Assembly: GCA_002189035.1 (NCBI GenBank)
Contig: NEEC01000002.1
Coordinates: 5,169,001 to 5,233,000, forward strand
Length of the DNA stretch: 64,000 bases
Source: Utricularia gibba
Lineage: Eukaryota; Streptophyta; Magnoliopsida; Lamiales; Lentibulariaceae
Reading direction: 5' to 3'
The translations under genes and the position numbers were made by a program. The notes under the pieces were generated by a model. That model searched no databases. It was not told the DNA's origin and worked only from the letters and a program-made list of their open reading frames with translations. Positions 1-13,011 of this stretch are shown one piece after another; the first letter of the stretch is position 1; each line of letters opens with the position of its first letter.

Positions 1-1959
1 ATGTGATTCTCTTGTGTGTAGCATGGAAGCTCAATTGTCCATTGAATTTCCAAATCATCCAACTCAGTTTCCAACATTTGATTTTTAATTATAAGTTACC
101 CCAATCAAAAATACACTTCATTGGATTGTTGAATCTACTTCATTGAATTGAATATGTATAGTTTCACTGAACTTGGTTTGCTTTTCGATGAATTCACTCG
201 TCATATTTGTTAATGATGACCGTTGAGTTTGTCTCTAATGCTGATTTTAGTTGTGCTTATTGTCAAGTCTATTCATCCAATTATCTCCTTACACAAGTAC
301 ATAAGTGTGTATTGCATAAAGATACTCTCATTGCTCACAAAGTTTTCCTCTAATTCTTCATCTTCATAATCATTTTCAATCTTCATACTTTGAACTTGAT
401 GATGAATAAAATTGATATCTAATTCATTTATTGATATCATATATTTTTTCATAATCAGAATATCCATCCTTATTGTCAATAATAATGTTGTTTATATCTT
501 GATAATATTCAATATCATTACAGCAATCATGATATTTGCTATCAATTCTTTCTTTACTACAATAATGATATGTTGCTAAAAATGTTCTATAAGTGCCCTT
601 GTTTTTTGTAGGTACTTGCACCAGGTTCAGGGTTGAGGGTTTACGATAAATTGAACGATGATTGTATGATGTGTAGTTATTATGTTTCTTAGCTTTGCAC
701 CTACTTACACTAAATTCTTCATGACGAAAAACTTGTTTCCTTTGCTCAGAGTGTATTCTAGAATTTTTGTTTCTACAATTACTTTGTCGAAACATATTTT
801 CTTCTTTATAACATTATTATAAAAGCCAATTTCTTTGATCTAGTTCCCTGATAAATTCTCTTGATTTCAGGATTAAATCTTACAGTTTGATCAATCGTAG
901 CATCTCTACACAAGCAAATGATGAAGAAAATAAAAATATAATGAAGAGATTATTTTTTGACAAAATCAAAAGTAAACCACTCTCCAATAAACACATTAAG
1001 AACATAATTGTAATTCTTCAATTGTAAGGAAATTATTGAAGTAATAAAAAAAGATTATATACATATGAAATTGATTTTTAGATTTTTTTAAATAAATAAA
1101 AAAACAAAATGATGAATGTAAAACAATGAAAAATAATGATTTTGTATAAAAACTCCACCAAAAAATTCACCCTTGCATGTGTTCCACAAACTTAATAATT
1201 GACCCATATGTACAAGTTTCAAATATATTATTGTAAAGTATTGCTATTCAATAATATTTGTTATATTATTACTCATTTAGTAGCAATATAGAAATAATCC
1301 TATTACTTGAATCATTTTGATTCTCATGATAATTCAAGTTTTTTATACATTCGATTATAAACTTAGACTTCATGCCCTTACACATATGTTAAATTAAATA
1401 TATCTTGACAATAATGTTTGATTGAAACTTTTTTTTAGGTACTTGATATTAATCTAGATTTGTCTTGTATATACTTAACGCTCAATGGCAATGAAGCAAA
1501 GGTTAATAGTAAAATTTTTATATAAAACGAAATCCAAATATCAAATTAAATATAAAAAAATATTATAAAACATCCTCATATGCACAAGATTATGCAAATT
1601 TGGCTTCATCAATTAAATACCTAAACATACATACTCAACCCTAAAATATTAAATAATATGAAAAATAAAAAGGAAAAAATGGTCAAAATACAATTCTAAT
1701 GATTTAATAATAGATTAAAAAATTGAACCGAAAATATTATAAATATTCATAAAATATATTTTTCTCAAAAAAAAAAACAAATTGATATAATAAATGCAAA
1801 GTTAATAAAAAATATTTAAAATGACTTTAAAGAATAATATTAAATCATGTTTTTGAAATAACACACAATTATTCATCATTTTTTCTAATAGTTAATAATA
1901 TTTGTTGTCAAAATAATTGATAAGTGATTCTTTGTCAATTATGTTTCTGTTTTTTACCA
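1..1959. other. AT-rich spacer, no recognisable gene
   Basis: Very AT-rich sequence with many short A and T runs. The longest open frame (minus strand, 424-795, 123 codons) is rich in Lys, Asn and Tyr and matches no family I recognise; its composition is what random AT-rich DNA would give. I see no splice-supported gene. Confidence 0.5.
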
Positions 1960-2660
1960 CCCACATTGATTAGTTTTGTATCATTTTTATCTTAATTTCC
2001 TTATGTTTTTAAATGAATTTTATATCTTTTATGTGATTTTGATCTTTTTGGAGTACAAGTGTGATTTATGATTTTTCAAAATAATTTTGATATAATTTGG
2101 AAGATTTTCGAGTTGATTTTGGAGTAGTCAAAGATTTGGTCTATTCGAATGAAAACTCAATTAAAGATTTTCAGATAATATAAAATTTGCATCATATTAT
2201 AAAAGATTTGGATATAAGATTTGATATGAGCTTATCAAGAAAATTCGATAAATCATCATCATTATATAAAGACCAAAGACTGAGAATTAGAGAATCGAGT
2301 CAGTTTTAAGGTTTAGAGTTGAGTCTAGTATATTTGGATTCTTCTCCTTTCATTTTTCATTAACTTGTATTGTTTAGAGTTGGGCATGCACGTGTGAGCG
2401 CTTATGGTTAATGATTTGTGGTAAAACCTTGCTTGCACAAGTCCTACATGTGTGACTGATTTATTATGTTTTTCAGTATTTAATTTGAAGTTTGATTTTT
2501 TTTTTTCACAACGTGTTTTTTAGTACCATATAACCCTAAATAAGTGTGGAAAAATAAAAAAATTGACCTCAAACATCTAAAAAGAAGGGTACAACTAAAC
2601 ATCGTTGGCAAGACATATTCTGTCTAATTTATCTGCAATGTGAGAGGTGTAACGGTTAGA
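1960..2660 (+). repeat. Dispersed repeat, copy 1 (also at 35.6 kb)
   Basis: This stretch and 35600-36330 share the same order of diverged blocks: a T-rich start, a central TTTCATTTTTCATTAA block, a block around TTGCACAA...GTGTGA, then a tail with GACCTCAAACAT...AAGACATAT. A shorter relative of the tail lies near 5180-5400. The dispersed, non-coding character suggests a decayed LTR or other transposon piece, but I cannot fix its ends. Confidence 0.5.
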
Positions 2661-3414
2661 TTTGGGTGTGCGTAAAACATGGATTATCATAAAAGCTGAA
2701 ATGACTCTGGTGATTGCATAGTTCTATTAAACAAGGTATAGTGCTATGACAATCATCGAACAATACTATTTTAAAATAACAACTCCAAAACTTACGTAAT
2801 CAAGTCAGTATTCAAGGTTTATATACATACACAAAGATGAGTTTTAAGAAAGATGGATACTAAATCTAAATTTACTTTTATTTATAGTTTTAAAACCAAT
2901 CTTTCATTTTTTTTCGGTCTTTTGAGTCATTATTTTGAAAATAAAATTTCAATAACATTTTTTCATGGATATAATCTTATTTTATTATTTTGATGTTTTA
3001 TGTACATTTGTAAAATTAACATCAATAATGATAATTTAAAAGATTATAATGAGCTACTGCACCGTAAATAAGATTATCTTAACTTGGGACAGGTTTACTA
3101 TGAATTTCAGATTGTTGACTATGGAAAAAAAATATTCTCAAAATTTCTACGAATTATGAACCTTGCGACCTCATTTGAAAGAGGGATACACTCGTTCTAA
3201 TATCTTTCCTGGGAACAATTGTTACATGAAAGATGACCTTAGTGTACTGTAGCAAGGCAAAGCAGAGCCTTTCGAGACTAGGGGATGGATGTATATGAAT
3301 CCCCATCTCCTCGTCTAAGCGACTGAAGATACTGGGCATTCATGACATCAGCCTAAGTTGACGACAACGTTCTTGAGCATGTTGTTTTCTTGACCAAAGT
3401 CGGCGTTCATTGGG

Positions 3415-4660
3415 TTGAGAACGGCCGCACATGAAAATCTTCGATGCTGGTTTGCAGATTATAAGCTTCTGCAGACGATGTTGGTGAGGTCCTTGTTATT
3501 TTTCCACAATGTTTTCAATGTGCTCCTGGTCAAGGAAAGGCAGAAGTTCGTCGATTGGAGGAACCCTTTGGCTTCTTCTCCTCCTCCTCCTCCTCATATG
3601 GTGAATCTTCTGTGGCAAACGGGTGCATCTCAGGGCAATGGATGCTGCTGCTGCTGAGGATTGAAGAAACGATGGTTGACACCAGCCTCAAAGAATCAGT
3701 GCATACCAAAGGAATTAATAGCATCTGCCATGCTTTCATATTTTTTCTCTGAGGGCATGAACGGCGATCATCCAAAACAACAAGTATCAAACCATGTCTG
3801 ATGTTATTCATACCTTGGTATCCACTGATTCTGTCAGGCTGTCATCAACCATGAGCAGCAACACCCACTGTTAGAATAATAGTATTGAAGAAACGGTAAC
3901 TATCCCACATTGCTTATCTCAATTAGTTTATATTAGATGCCAATTCATTAGTTTTAATGGGTTTGAGAGTATGTTGAATCTCGTGTGCATGCAAGGCCGG
4001 AAACCCAAAAAGCTTATGTGCACTGAGTGCAAACCCACTCCAAAAGCCTACTGCATATGTGCAGACTAAGCTTATGTTTTGTCTAGAGTACATTAAGGTT
4101 TAAGGTTTATGTATATATTGGAGTCTCTGTGCTTCCGAACCTGGGTCTCGCTCAAGTTCGCAGCAGTGATGAGGGGAGTAATTGAGACTACAGGCCACAG
4201 CTTGGGAAGGGTTCATTCGAATCGATTGGATGAATATTTTCATACCCTGAGAGAGGAACTGAATCGGAACTCACCGAACATGCGGTAATAGGCAATCACC
4301 AGTACTATTTGTGTCATCATTCTAATGCTTTGCCTTGGAAGATCATTCGAATGATGTTGTGTCAAAATGAGTACTATTTGTGGTATTTTTAGTCTTAGGA
4401 TAATGAATTAGGCAAGTTAGAATTGAGAAAAATGTTTATACATGCGGCAATGGGCAAGTTGATGTATATACATGCGCGCTATGATCTTGGATTTTGTTTT
4501 GTGACCACGTCTCAGCCAAAGTAATAGGCATTTATTGTTTAGATTACTGCCAGCCCTTTCCTTGACCAGAAACTCACCGAACATCCTCTGCAGAAGATCC
4601 GCAAACCAGCATCCACCCTCTTGTCTCAAGAAGACCTGCGTGTGCACATTAAAAGAAACG
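3415..4660. other. Partly duplicated, possibly pseudogenic coding-like segment
   Basis: The plus strand around 3445-3550 encodes RCWFADYKLLQTM... followed by VLLVKERQKF. The minus strand around 4640-4550 encodes GCWFADLLQRMF followed by FLVKERAGS. The two are clearly related in DNA and protein but inverted, about 1.1 kb apart. Neither sits in a long open frame. A CTC/CCT triplet run lies at about 3580-3596. I do not recognise the protein family; these look like two rearranged scraps of one coding sequence. A stretch starting near 3871 (TGTTAGAATAATAG) has the look of a retroelement LTR start, but I could not find its partner. Confidence 0.35.
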
Positions 4661-5562
4661 GCAGATAATTTGTCTTTTTTTTTCATTAAATAGCACAAAT
4701 TCAATTTTATATAACTCCAAAGAGATGTTTATTTGTTACTCTTTACAATTGCTTACTTTATTTATATGTAACTTTATCTTGCTAGATTTTGCATCTTCTT
4801 TTACTATATACTTTTTAGAAAAATAAATGGATATTTTATGAATTTTTAAAACATTTTAAATTAAATTTGAAAAGAAATCAGTAAGTAATAATTCATAAAT
4901 TTGAGATTTCACAAATTCGAACTTACAAAAAGGCTCAAGTTGCATGAACATTGAAGATTTAACACAAGATCATAGGTCTACATTTGAATAAAATCTTTAA
5001 AGAATATATTTTAAAATTTGATTCAAATCCATTAAGTAAATCCAAAAAAATATTTAAATCTTATCTCTTATAAAAATTCATCTCTGTCAATAATTAGAGA
5101 CATGTATTGACTATTTTTTTTACTTTAACTTTTTGTATTTTCGGATTTTTCATATCTTAAAGTCAAATATGTACACTTAAATATTTGTGTGTTGGTACAA
5201 ATTGCTACATTTATTAATATTTTATAATTTGAAGTTTTGATTTTATTTTGCATAAAGTTTTCTTTGTCAACGTGTGTTTTCATTATTATTGAATTCTAAG
5301 AATTCATAAAAAAGAAATCTAAAATTGACCTTAGGCACTTACAAAAATCAAATAAACGTCATTCTCAAGACATGTTTGACCTGACATATTTTTGAGAATA
5401 TAAGTTTAGAGATTAGAATACAAAATATAAATTATTACGAGAAGTGTAATAACTTTGATGACATTGTTGCTTTTATAATTTTATTAAATGATGAATTTAA
5501 TGATATAACCATATCGAATAGCAATACTTTATAATAATATCATCAAAACTTATACTACTAAT
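4661..5562. other. AT-rich spacer with a repeat fragment
   Basis: No gene seen. Around 5180-5400 there is a weak third copy of the tail of the dispersed repeat at 1960-2660, recognisable by the order ATTGACCTTAGGCA, then CATTCTCAAGACATG. Confidence 0.35.
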
Positions 5563-6060
5563 TGTAAGGACCCGTAACTTCCTAAGCGCTAGATCGTTAT
5601 TGACACCCTTTAACCCTGGGTGTTGATTCCTCTAAAAGGGTGAACTAAGAATGTGTCTATGGGTACACAAACCCAATGCAGCCCTTGCTCTCCCATGCCT
5701 ATTGATCATTGGCTACCTCGTGTGTGCCAAAACACTGGGATCATTTCAAGACACTAACATGCACTCCTTGTCACTCAAATCCCACCTCAACCATCCTATC
5801 ACTATACTAGGATCATATGGAAAGATAAGACGTCGATCTTTGCATATGGGTTTCCCCTCCTATCTCGCATATCTATTGCATCAACTAAAAACTCCCTCAA
5901 TTGAGACCTCATTCCCTCGACTCCCCACCCATCTCGTCTCCTCAAATCAGTTTCTCCAGGCTCATCATATCATCTACTCATCCTCAATATTGATCTCGTA
6001 CTATTGTGCATGAAGGCTTCAATAACAAATGCAGGTTTTGTGCATAAAATAATATTAATA
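5563..6060 (+). repeat. Possible Ty3/gypsy LTR remnant
   Basis: The block opens with TGTAAGGACCCGTAACTTCC, which resembles the LTR-like start at 8031 (TGTAAGAACCCAAACC) and shares the following AAGCG...GATCGTTAT stretch. A TGTAAG(A/G)ACCC start is common for plant gypsy LTRs. The open frame of 120 codons inside (5651-6013) has low complexity and no family signature, so I do not call it a gene. The end of the repeat is not defined. Confidence 0.35.
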
Positions 6061-7500
6061 TGACTCAAGGTGGTCTAGGTTAATGTTCAAATTCCAAATA
6101 TAATCTACAATATATCTATATACATACTCTCAACAATCTAAATTAAGTCAAATTGTCTATCATGTTTTAGGCATAATCAATCCCTAATATCATCATTCAT
6201 TTCACACTTAGATCTACTTGTATATAGAATATGTAGAATTAAATCTATGTAATTCTACTAGTTCTACCCAAAATTAACATCTATTGTCTTCATCCTGATA
6301 TTCTAGTCTAACTCTAAATCAAGCTTCTAAGGTGCATTATTGTTCGTTTCCCCCTTAGATCTACTCAAGAAATGTTAGAAACAAAAGCTATTATACACAA
6401 TTATGGATTATCTAGTAAATCCTATACTACATCACCATCTCTCACCTTAAGTCATTCTTAAATTTAACTACTTATGTGTGAAAAGTAAAACAAGATTTTA
6501 TAATCATATATTGATGAAAATATCATAAAAATTGTAAAATAAACCATCATAGGAGCTAAAAATCCCGCAAACTAAAATCAAAGAAGAAATAAGTCTATTT
6601 CACGTATGTTACTATTCATATCTTGAAACAATAACGATGAACTGGGTTTTTAGTACTGTTCAAGTTTGAAAACTTTCTTCTAAAAAATCGCATTCTTCTT
6701 CCATGTTGTTCATTATTCCAGCCTCTTTGTAAGAAGTTCTCTATGTGTTTTTCGCTAGAGCTACTTCAAAATATTTTTTTTCCTCTCTTTCTTCAATGCA
6801 GATATTGTTCCTAATGATCGTAATATTCCTATTTTTGATTTGCAATCTGATGCTGTGAAAGTATATTCATTGTCCCCTCTTTTGATGTTGTTCATTCTGC
6901 TTAATTGCAGCTTGCACGAAATTCTTGTGTTTGCCCTTGATTTTAAGATTTTGATATTGACTTACAAATGGATTAGAATATGGAATGAATTAAATCAAAA
7001 GATTTAAGTTACTGACATACAAAAATCATACTATTTCTTAAATTTTTTTAAAATACTTAAAATCATAAAATAAATATCTAAAATATAATTAAAAAATCAT
7101 AATTTTTTTATCCTAAAAATAAAAAAATTTATGTGTTATCAATTACAATTAGATGCATGCTCCCCAATCAATCCATGTCCTCCACTTGATGGAGGGGCTG
7201 AAATACTCATGCTCATCCTCGCCCTTCCCTCGCCAAGGGGTGAAACATTGTTGATTCTGCACATAGTATAACATCTAACCATGAAACATTTACCTTGGCA
7301 TCTTCCTCCTATCCCTTGTTTGGTGCCCCACTCCTTTTCTCTTTCTCATCTAATAGCACGTCACAAGCACTCCCCTCTATTTATATTTTTAGTTTAGCGT
7401 AGTGGGCTTTTCTTAAGCTTATCACGTCTATCCTGCTCACTCTACTCACCAAATATTATCTTGATTTGGTCTTTTCATATCTCAAAATTTACCTGTTGAC
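6061..7500. other. AT-rich spacer, no gene seen
   Basis: Mostly AT-rich. The last 350 bases are less AT-rich and pyrimidine-rich, and probably belong to the minus-strand LTR remnant that appears to begin at 7606. No coding exon recognised. Confidence 0.4.
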
Positions 7501-7536
7501 TAAGTCTTCCCACATTTCTTGAGCCTCCTAGAGTAC

Positions 7537-7767
7537 TTAATCTCCCAATACCTCATGAACCTCTACATTGGTGCACAAGACGTAGCTCTCAATCAGGGCC
7601 CTTACATCCTCCCCCCTTAAGACACTTTGGGATGAAGCGTTTCCATGTGCACTATCGCTTCTTGCTCCCATGTCGCCTCGTCCATACCCCAGCTCACCTA
7701 GAGTACCTTCACCTAAGGCGATATTGTTACTCTTTGATGTGAGATATTGTACAATGCGAAGCAACAT
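7537..7767 (-). mobile_element. Decayed gypsy pol 3' end and LTR start, minus strand
   Basis: Read on the minus strand, the sequence passes from a short coding-like stretch into CTTAAGGGGGGAGGATGTAAG and then TGTAAGGGCCC at 7606. A terminal LRGE(D/Y)VR-like peptide followed by TGTAAG is how many plant Ty3/gypsy pol genes run into their 3' LTR. Only the tail is left; no integrase or RT remains here. It points toward lower coordinates, opposite to the matching tail at 7870-8030. Confidence 0.4.
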
Positions 7768-7869
7768 TGAGGTGCATGAGAGAGTAGAGTAAGAGATGTT
7801 TCAAAAGGGAGTTGGAGAGTGGAAATAAGAGAAGCTGACTATGGCTATGCAAACTGATGATAATGTGAC

Positions 7870-8400
7870 TTGGGAACCTATCAGGAGAAAGGAGGATGTG
7901 GATCAAGGCATTGGCACACGACAAGATGGGGGAGGGGGTCCGTGAAGCGACATAAATCCTATTCCGACAAGTACTTTAAGAGTTCTCAGAAATGGCGTTT
8001 CAAGACGAAGTACCTTAAGGGTGGGGAGTATGTAAGAACCCAAACCAAAGCGTTGTTTGATCGTTTATCGAAAGGTTCGTGAGGTGATATTGCTCCTAGC
8101 CCGATAGGTATATGGATATTGGGAGACTGAGGTAACCAATAAGCTAATAAGATAAGAAGAGATTAAGTCAATTAGGTAAAATCTTGATATAGAGGAAAAT
8201 TAATTCAATTGAGATAAAAGTTGGAATTAAAGTGATTAGGAGAAATTCGATAGGTTTAAAGAAGACCTGCTAGTCACGTGAATACATAATCAAGATTTTT
8301 AAATATATATATACAATAACAAACGCTTCTAATTTCTATTGATGTAAATTAGATTCAAAACCATTATTTAAATTCATTTTTTCCCCTTTTGTCTGTTTCT
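7870..8400 (+). mobile_element. Decayed gypsy pol 3' end with LTR start at 8031
   Basis: The plus strand encodes ...SSQKWRFKTKYLKGGEYVR, the usual end of a Ty3/gypsy polyprotein (RTxxLKGGE-YVR), immediately followed by TGTAAGAACCCAAACC at 8031, an LTR-type start. The upstream frame is short and broken. With the minus-strand tail at about 7600-7760 it forms a tail-facing pair, as if two related elements or an inversion lie here. Confidence 0.45.
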
Positions 8401-9168
8401 TATTTTGTTTTTGTTTTTATAATTATATTCAATATAGTATAAAAATAATTATCTTAATTTAATATTTCTAAATTTAGAATTTTTAGTTTTTTAATAAAAA
8501 TTATTGAGAACTCAAAAAATCAATTAAATTTATTCTTAATTTTAAAACATTGATTTTTTGAGCAACTTATTTCAAAATAATAATTTTTTATATAAATAAA
8601 ATAATGACAATGTAATTTAAAACATAGGAGAAAAATTGGCATGTTATAATTGTAGTAAAAAAACAAAACCTTTAAAATTTAATTGTAGAGCATAAAACTT
8701 CATCTGAGAAATATGAATCCAAGATTGAAAAAAAAAGGGAAATTTTCATCAAATTAAATTAAGATTTTATATAAATTTTGAGTTTCAAATAGAAATAAAT
8801 CTTGTTAATTATTCAACTGAATTGCCATTTTGTTGATTTATCAAGCCAATTTTTATTTAAAAAAATCATATCTGCAGAGAAAATAATATGATATATATAC
8901 GAAAAATCATCTAGTGCGATATCTTATTCCATTTTAAGGAAAATGGGTAAAAATATATGGACAAAACTTGCTCGATCTAAACGGGTGTGAACCAAGAAAA
9001 CAGTAAGAATGAGTCAGCACTCGAGCTTCGAATCTGCAGAAATGTGGTCTCCCTTGTCCAATGGCAGCATGGACCTCAACTCTGTTCCTTGCAAAATTCT
9101 CGGGGATGGATTTGATTCCATGTACTGCAATGCAAACACAGAACAAGAAGATCAGAGGTTGGTTTCGC
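8401..9168. other. AT-rich spacer and probable 3' UTR
   Basis: 8401-8930 is AT-rich with no gene visible. The last part up to 9168 lies just downstream of the stop codon of the minus-strand vasculin-like gene and is probably its 3' UTR. Confidence 0.45.
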
Positions 9169-11105
9169 TCAGATGCACATCTTCAGGATGGTGTTTACCT
9201 TGCTCAAATTCATGCGGAAGGCACTGATTTCTTCCTCTGTAAGCCCATCTTCTTCTTCTTCTTCATCGTTTTCCTCCCACCCCAGTGATCGAAGGAACGC
9301 TTCCTCTTCCTCATCCAATATAATCTGATCGGAGCAGGGATGATGCGTGTCTCCGTTGGCTACAAGATTTTGAGCAGCAGAGGCATTGCTATGGCAGGTT
9401 TCGGCAGTACTGGCATTGCTAGTAGGTGACGGTGCAATTGTTTCGGATGGTGATGTAGAATTGTCATTGTTCTCAGGAGCAGATGAGGAGGATAATGGAT
9501 CTGAATCAGCAGCAGAGGTGCTCTCCACGCACTTCTTTCTCACTAGTTTGAAGAACTCATTTCGACTCTGAGCTTGAGAGGTCGGTCGCTTCTCATGAAC
9601 CGCTTGGTTTATACCATTACTGCATGATACGTGTGAAGAAGGAGCAGCTCCGGAACCTACCATCTTGTTGCCATTTGTTGTACTACAGGTTTCCTTCATA
9701 CCAGAGGTGACACCATTCTTCTCTTTATCTGATTTCAAAATATGGAACTTCACTGGATTAGCAGGTTTCGAAGAATCCCCTTTTCCAAGCAAACCACGAG
9801 GGGGTTGGTTGAACGGTGCTGATAAGGGAGGCTGTGTCTGGCCCAACTTAATTCTCTGTTTGTCTGATGAATTCAACGCCTGCCCATGAAATTCTGAGTC
9901 AACTGACTGCAAAACAGAACACTGCTAAACAAATAAAGGGGAAGAGTAAAGCATAAGCTTTGCAATTACCAAAGCTTTGGGAATAGATGGTGTCACTGGA
10001 ATTAGCTGTCTAGATTGCTTGATGGCCAGTTCTTCACGTCTCTGTGCCTCGATGGACAGCTAAACGCAGAAAGGAACTCATGAGATTGCACAGCCACTGT
10101 TTTCATGAACTATAAAATGGCTTGCGTAGTACATCTAACAAAATGTGGATAAAAAAAACGCCATAGGGATTACCTGCGGTGCAGCTGCAGTACGCAAAGG
10201 GCCATGACTCACAGCTTCTGCCATGTTAAGAACTGTGGTTACAGACATTCCTAGAGATGCAGAACTCGAAGAAGACACCTTAGATCCAGAAGATAAAGTA
10301 GATCCATTACTCCCAGTTAATAAAGGAACCTCAGCTAAAGCTGAAGTCCATTTCTCTCCTAATGACGCCGATGGGCTGATGGGTAAGCTCTCGATGGCAG
10401 GAGCTAATCCAGGAGACCGAACTCTTCCTACATCAGGAACGACGGCTCTTTCATCAGCCTTCAATGATGGAAAATTTCTCTCAAACACAGTTTTGTTTCC
10501 TCCACTTGGCAAAGTGATCTTGGGAAGTTCACCATCAGATATGTTTCCACCTGCACTGGCCAAATCAGTAACACCTTTTCTTGTCCAGGAATCCGCACAT
10601 TTCACAGGTATCATAGACTGAGACCGCCTTAATGCATCCCTCGGCAATCTACCAAACGTAGTGTTACCTTCTGGTTCTGAAACCTCCCTATACCAACGAT
10701 CTTCTAAAAATGATTTGCTTTGATCATGGTACCCATTCGTACCCTTTTCCCAACGTTTATCACGCTGATTCCTACCAGTACTACTATATGACCTAAACTT
10801 ACCAGAATTCGACCCACTAGAACTCCAATGGGTAAACGGCCTGGATGTCCTCTCTAAACCAGAAGGCCATAAAAAATTATGACCATTACTACTCAAGGAG
10901 GACTTGCTCTTTGAGACACTTGGTGCAGATAGATTATCTTCATACACAGCAGAAAAATTCAAGTAAGATAAGGGTTAAAAAACATGGATCATTGACAAAC
11001 ATTCTTTAAACTTGAAGTACCTGCATGTGAAGGAGAGGTGACACCAGTTGAACTTGTAGAATTTTTCAGCCATTCTGGTATCAATGTGGGTTCAGTTCTC
11101 TCCAT
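9169..11105 (-). CDS. Vasculin-like (GPBP1-like) plant nuclear protein
   Basis: Four coding exons join in phase: 11105-11021, 10937-10174, 10059-9970 and 9906-9169, giving 558 residues. The start ATG at 11105 opens MERTEPTLIPEW, a beginning I associate with a conserved but uncharacterised plant family. The middle is Ser/Gly/Arg rich and probably disordered. Exon 3 encodes a conserved basic helix, LSIEAQRREELAIKQSRQLI. The C-terminus holds an acidic run and LRSLGWEEN...GLTEEEISAF, which resembles the C-terminal motif of animal vasculin/GC-rich promoter binding protein (LLKxMGWQE...LTEDE). By analogy it may be a nuclear regulator; this is inference. Untranslated leader probably runs upstream to about 11.85-12.0 kb. 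The family assignment is moderate; the exon structure is well supported. Confidence 0.75.
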
Positions 11106-12106
11106 AACTACCCATAAGCATCATCATGTTCTTGAGATCAGAAAGATCACTGTTTTCTGTGAAATTAGAGTTGTACGTGTCCACAGCAGCATCCCACTGC
11201 TGAAGAGTCAAGTGGCCTTGTGTTTCCGAAATTATCTTCTCTAACAGAAGTTGAAAAATGTTGAAGAAATCTCCTGATTCCACCCAAACAAATAAATGTC
11301 CCTTCTCCTCCTCAAAATAACACTCTAGAAACTCACTGAAAAGTACCAATGAATTGGCAGAAAAAAAAAATCAAAACTTTATCACCATCTACCAGTTTCC
11401 TCAACCATAAACATTCCGAGAATGCCAATGTGCAACCAAATAAAAGCCTAGAGCACCCTCACGAGCCAATATCACTCGTCGAATATCTCAAACACCACTA
11501 AGGCAGACGCAGTCTTCCAATCCAATTCTTAACCAAACCCTAGACTCCATGTCCCATCCCAGAATAACAAAATATAACCATAAAAAAAACGCTACGGATT
11601 GATCAGCCCCGCCTCATACAAGTAAATTACCCCAAGAAACGTCAGAAAAATCCCATACACCCCAGGGGAGAAAAAGAACAACAGAAAGGCACCGATTTCC
11701 CCGATTGGAATCAGCGAAAAAAGAACTGCCTTTTCGTTATAAAACGAAAAGAAAAACCTATTCCACTCTATAACCGCCGCCCTGAGCCGTTTAAGAATCT
11801 GATAAACGTGAGTCCACCGGTATTTGGATGCAGATTTCAATAGATAGCAGCAAGAAAAAGAAGAATCCGAGTGGCGAAAACGGATTGCTCACACCAATTG
11901 TGGCGCTTCTCTTCACAAATTCGGGTGCGGCGTCTCTGCTGTGGCGTGTGAGAGATTTTTTTTTGTTTTTTTGTTTTAGTATATCTGCGTCTGTGTGTTT
12001 CTCCGGGTGGGAGAAAAGAAACCGAGATTTTACGTGGAGCTTCCGCGTTTCATTTTTTTATTTTCAACACTCGGGCCAAAAACAATTTTACTATTTTAAA
12101 TATTAA

Positions 12107-13011
12107 TTTTTTGATACGATTATCAAAAACGGATCAGAAAAAAAATTCAGAAATTGTATTTTCACAATTAACTAAAAATCTATTGTTTTTGTTTTAAATT
12201 AAACACCATTTTTACATTTATGAATAAAAAACTCTTCCTATTACTTATTTTTTAAAAAATCATATATTCAATAGAATAATATGACAATGATGAAAAAGAT
12301 TCTAATATAACAAAATGCAACAAATACTTTGTGTGTCTCTTTATTAAAGATTCAATGACGATTTTATTATTAAAATATTTGGAAATTAAGATCACAAATC
12401 TGAAATTTCGAAGGCACAATCTTTAGAAAATGAAGTGGAGAGAAGACTGTAGTATTTGAATATCTCATTTAAGATGAGATAATTTTGTATTTTTTTAATA
12501 TCAAATTAAAATCTTTCAATTCATTTTAAACAAAACTCTTTCAAATATTCTTTCTCGTCACTTTCTTCTTGATTTTTTCAAATAAGTCGAAGGAAGTTAG
12601 GTTTTATATGTTTTCTCTCTTTTTTCAAATTTTGTTAGGTTCAACACATCTATAAAACTATCTCGTTTTTAATTTATCAATCAAAGACACCTTTAAAAAC
12701 ATTGTTTTATCAAAACATATCCCTTTTTAATTTATATTATTCTGAGATCAAACACACCTAAACCTTAATTCTAAAAATTTTAATAATTTTGAATCAAATA
12801 TCTATATTCTAAATTTTAAGTTTAAAGCCAGCGGCAGTGATATCTAGTTATTTTCTTGATTTCTTGACATGTTTAAGAGCCAAAGGAGGATTCAGAATCT
12901 CTCCAAGTTGCAATCCGGTTTGAGGTCAACAGTTACACAAAGGATGCTTCATAAATTACCTGAGGCGCAACAAGGGAGGGGTACGCCTCTCCGGTGGGGT
13001 ACCTACTGGGT
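12107..13011. other. AT-rich intergenic spacer
   Basis: Spacer between the probable leader of the vasculin-like gene and the 3' end of NDC80. The portion from about 12850 to 13011 is more GC-rich and is probably NDC80 3' UTR. No other gene seen. Confidence 0.5.

Noticed and set aside
424-795. 123-codon minus-strand open frame in the first kilobase
   Set aside because: Composition follows AT-rich DNA (Asn, Lys, Tyr); no domain or splice support.
10223-10621. 132-codon plus-strand open frame
   Set aside because: Shadow of exon 2 of the vasculin-like gene, which has splice sites and family motifs on the minus strand.
11592-11840. Hydrophobic 82-codon minus-strand frame upstream of the vasculin-like gene
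   Set aside because: Lies in the probable leader; not joined to any exon and no homologue recognised.
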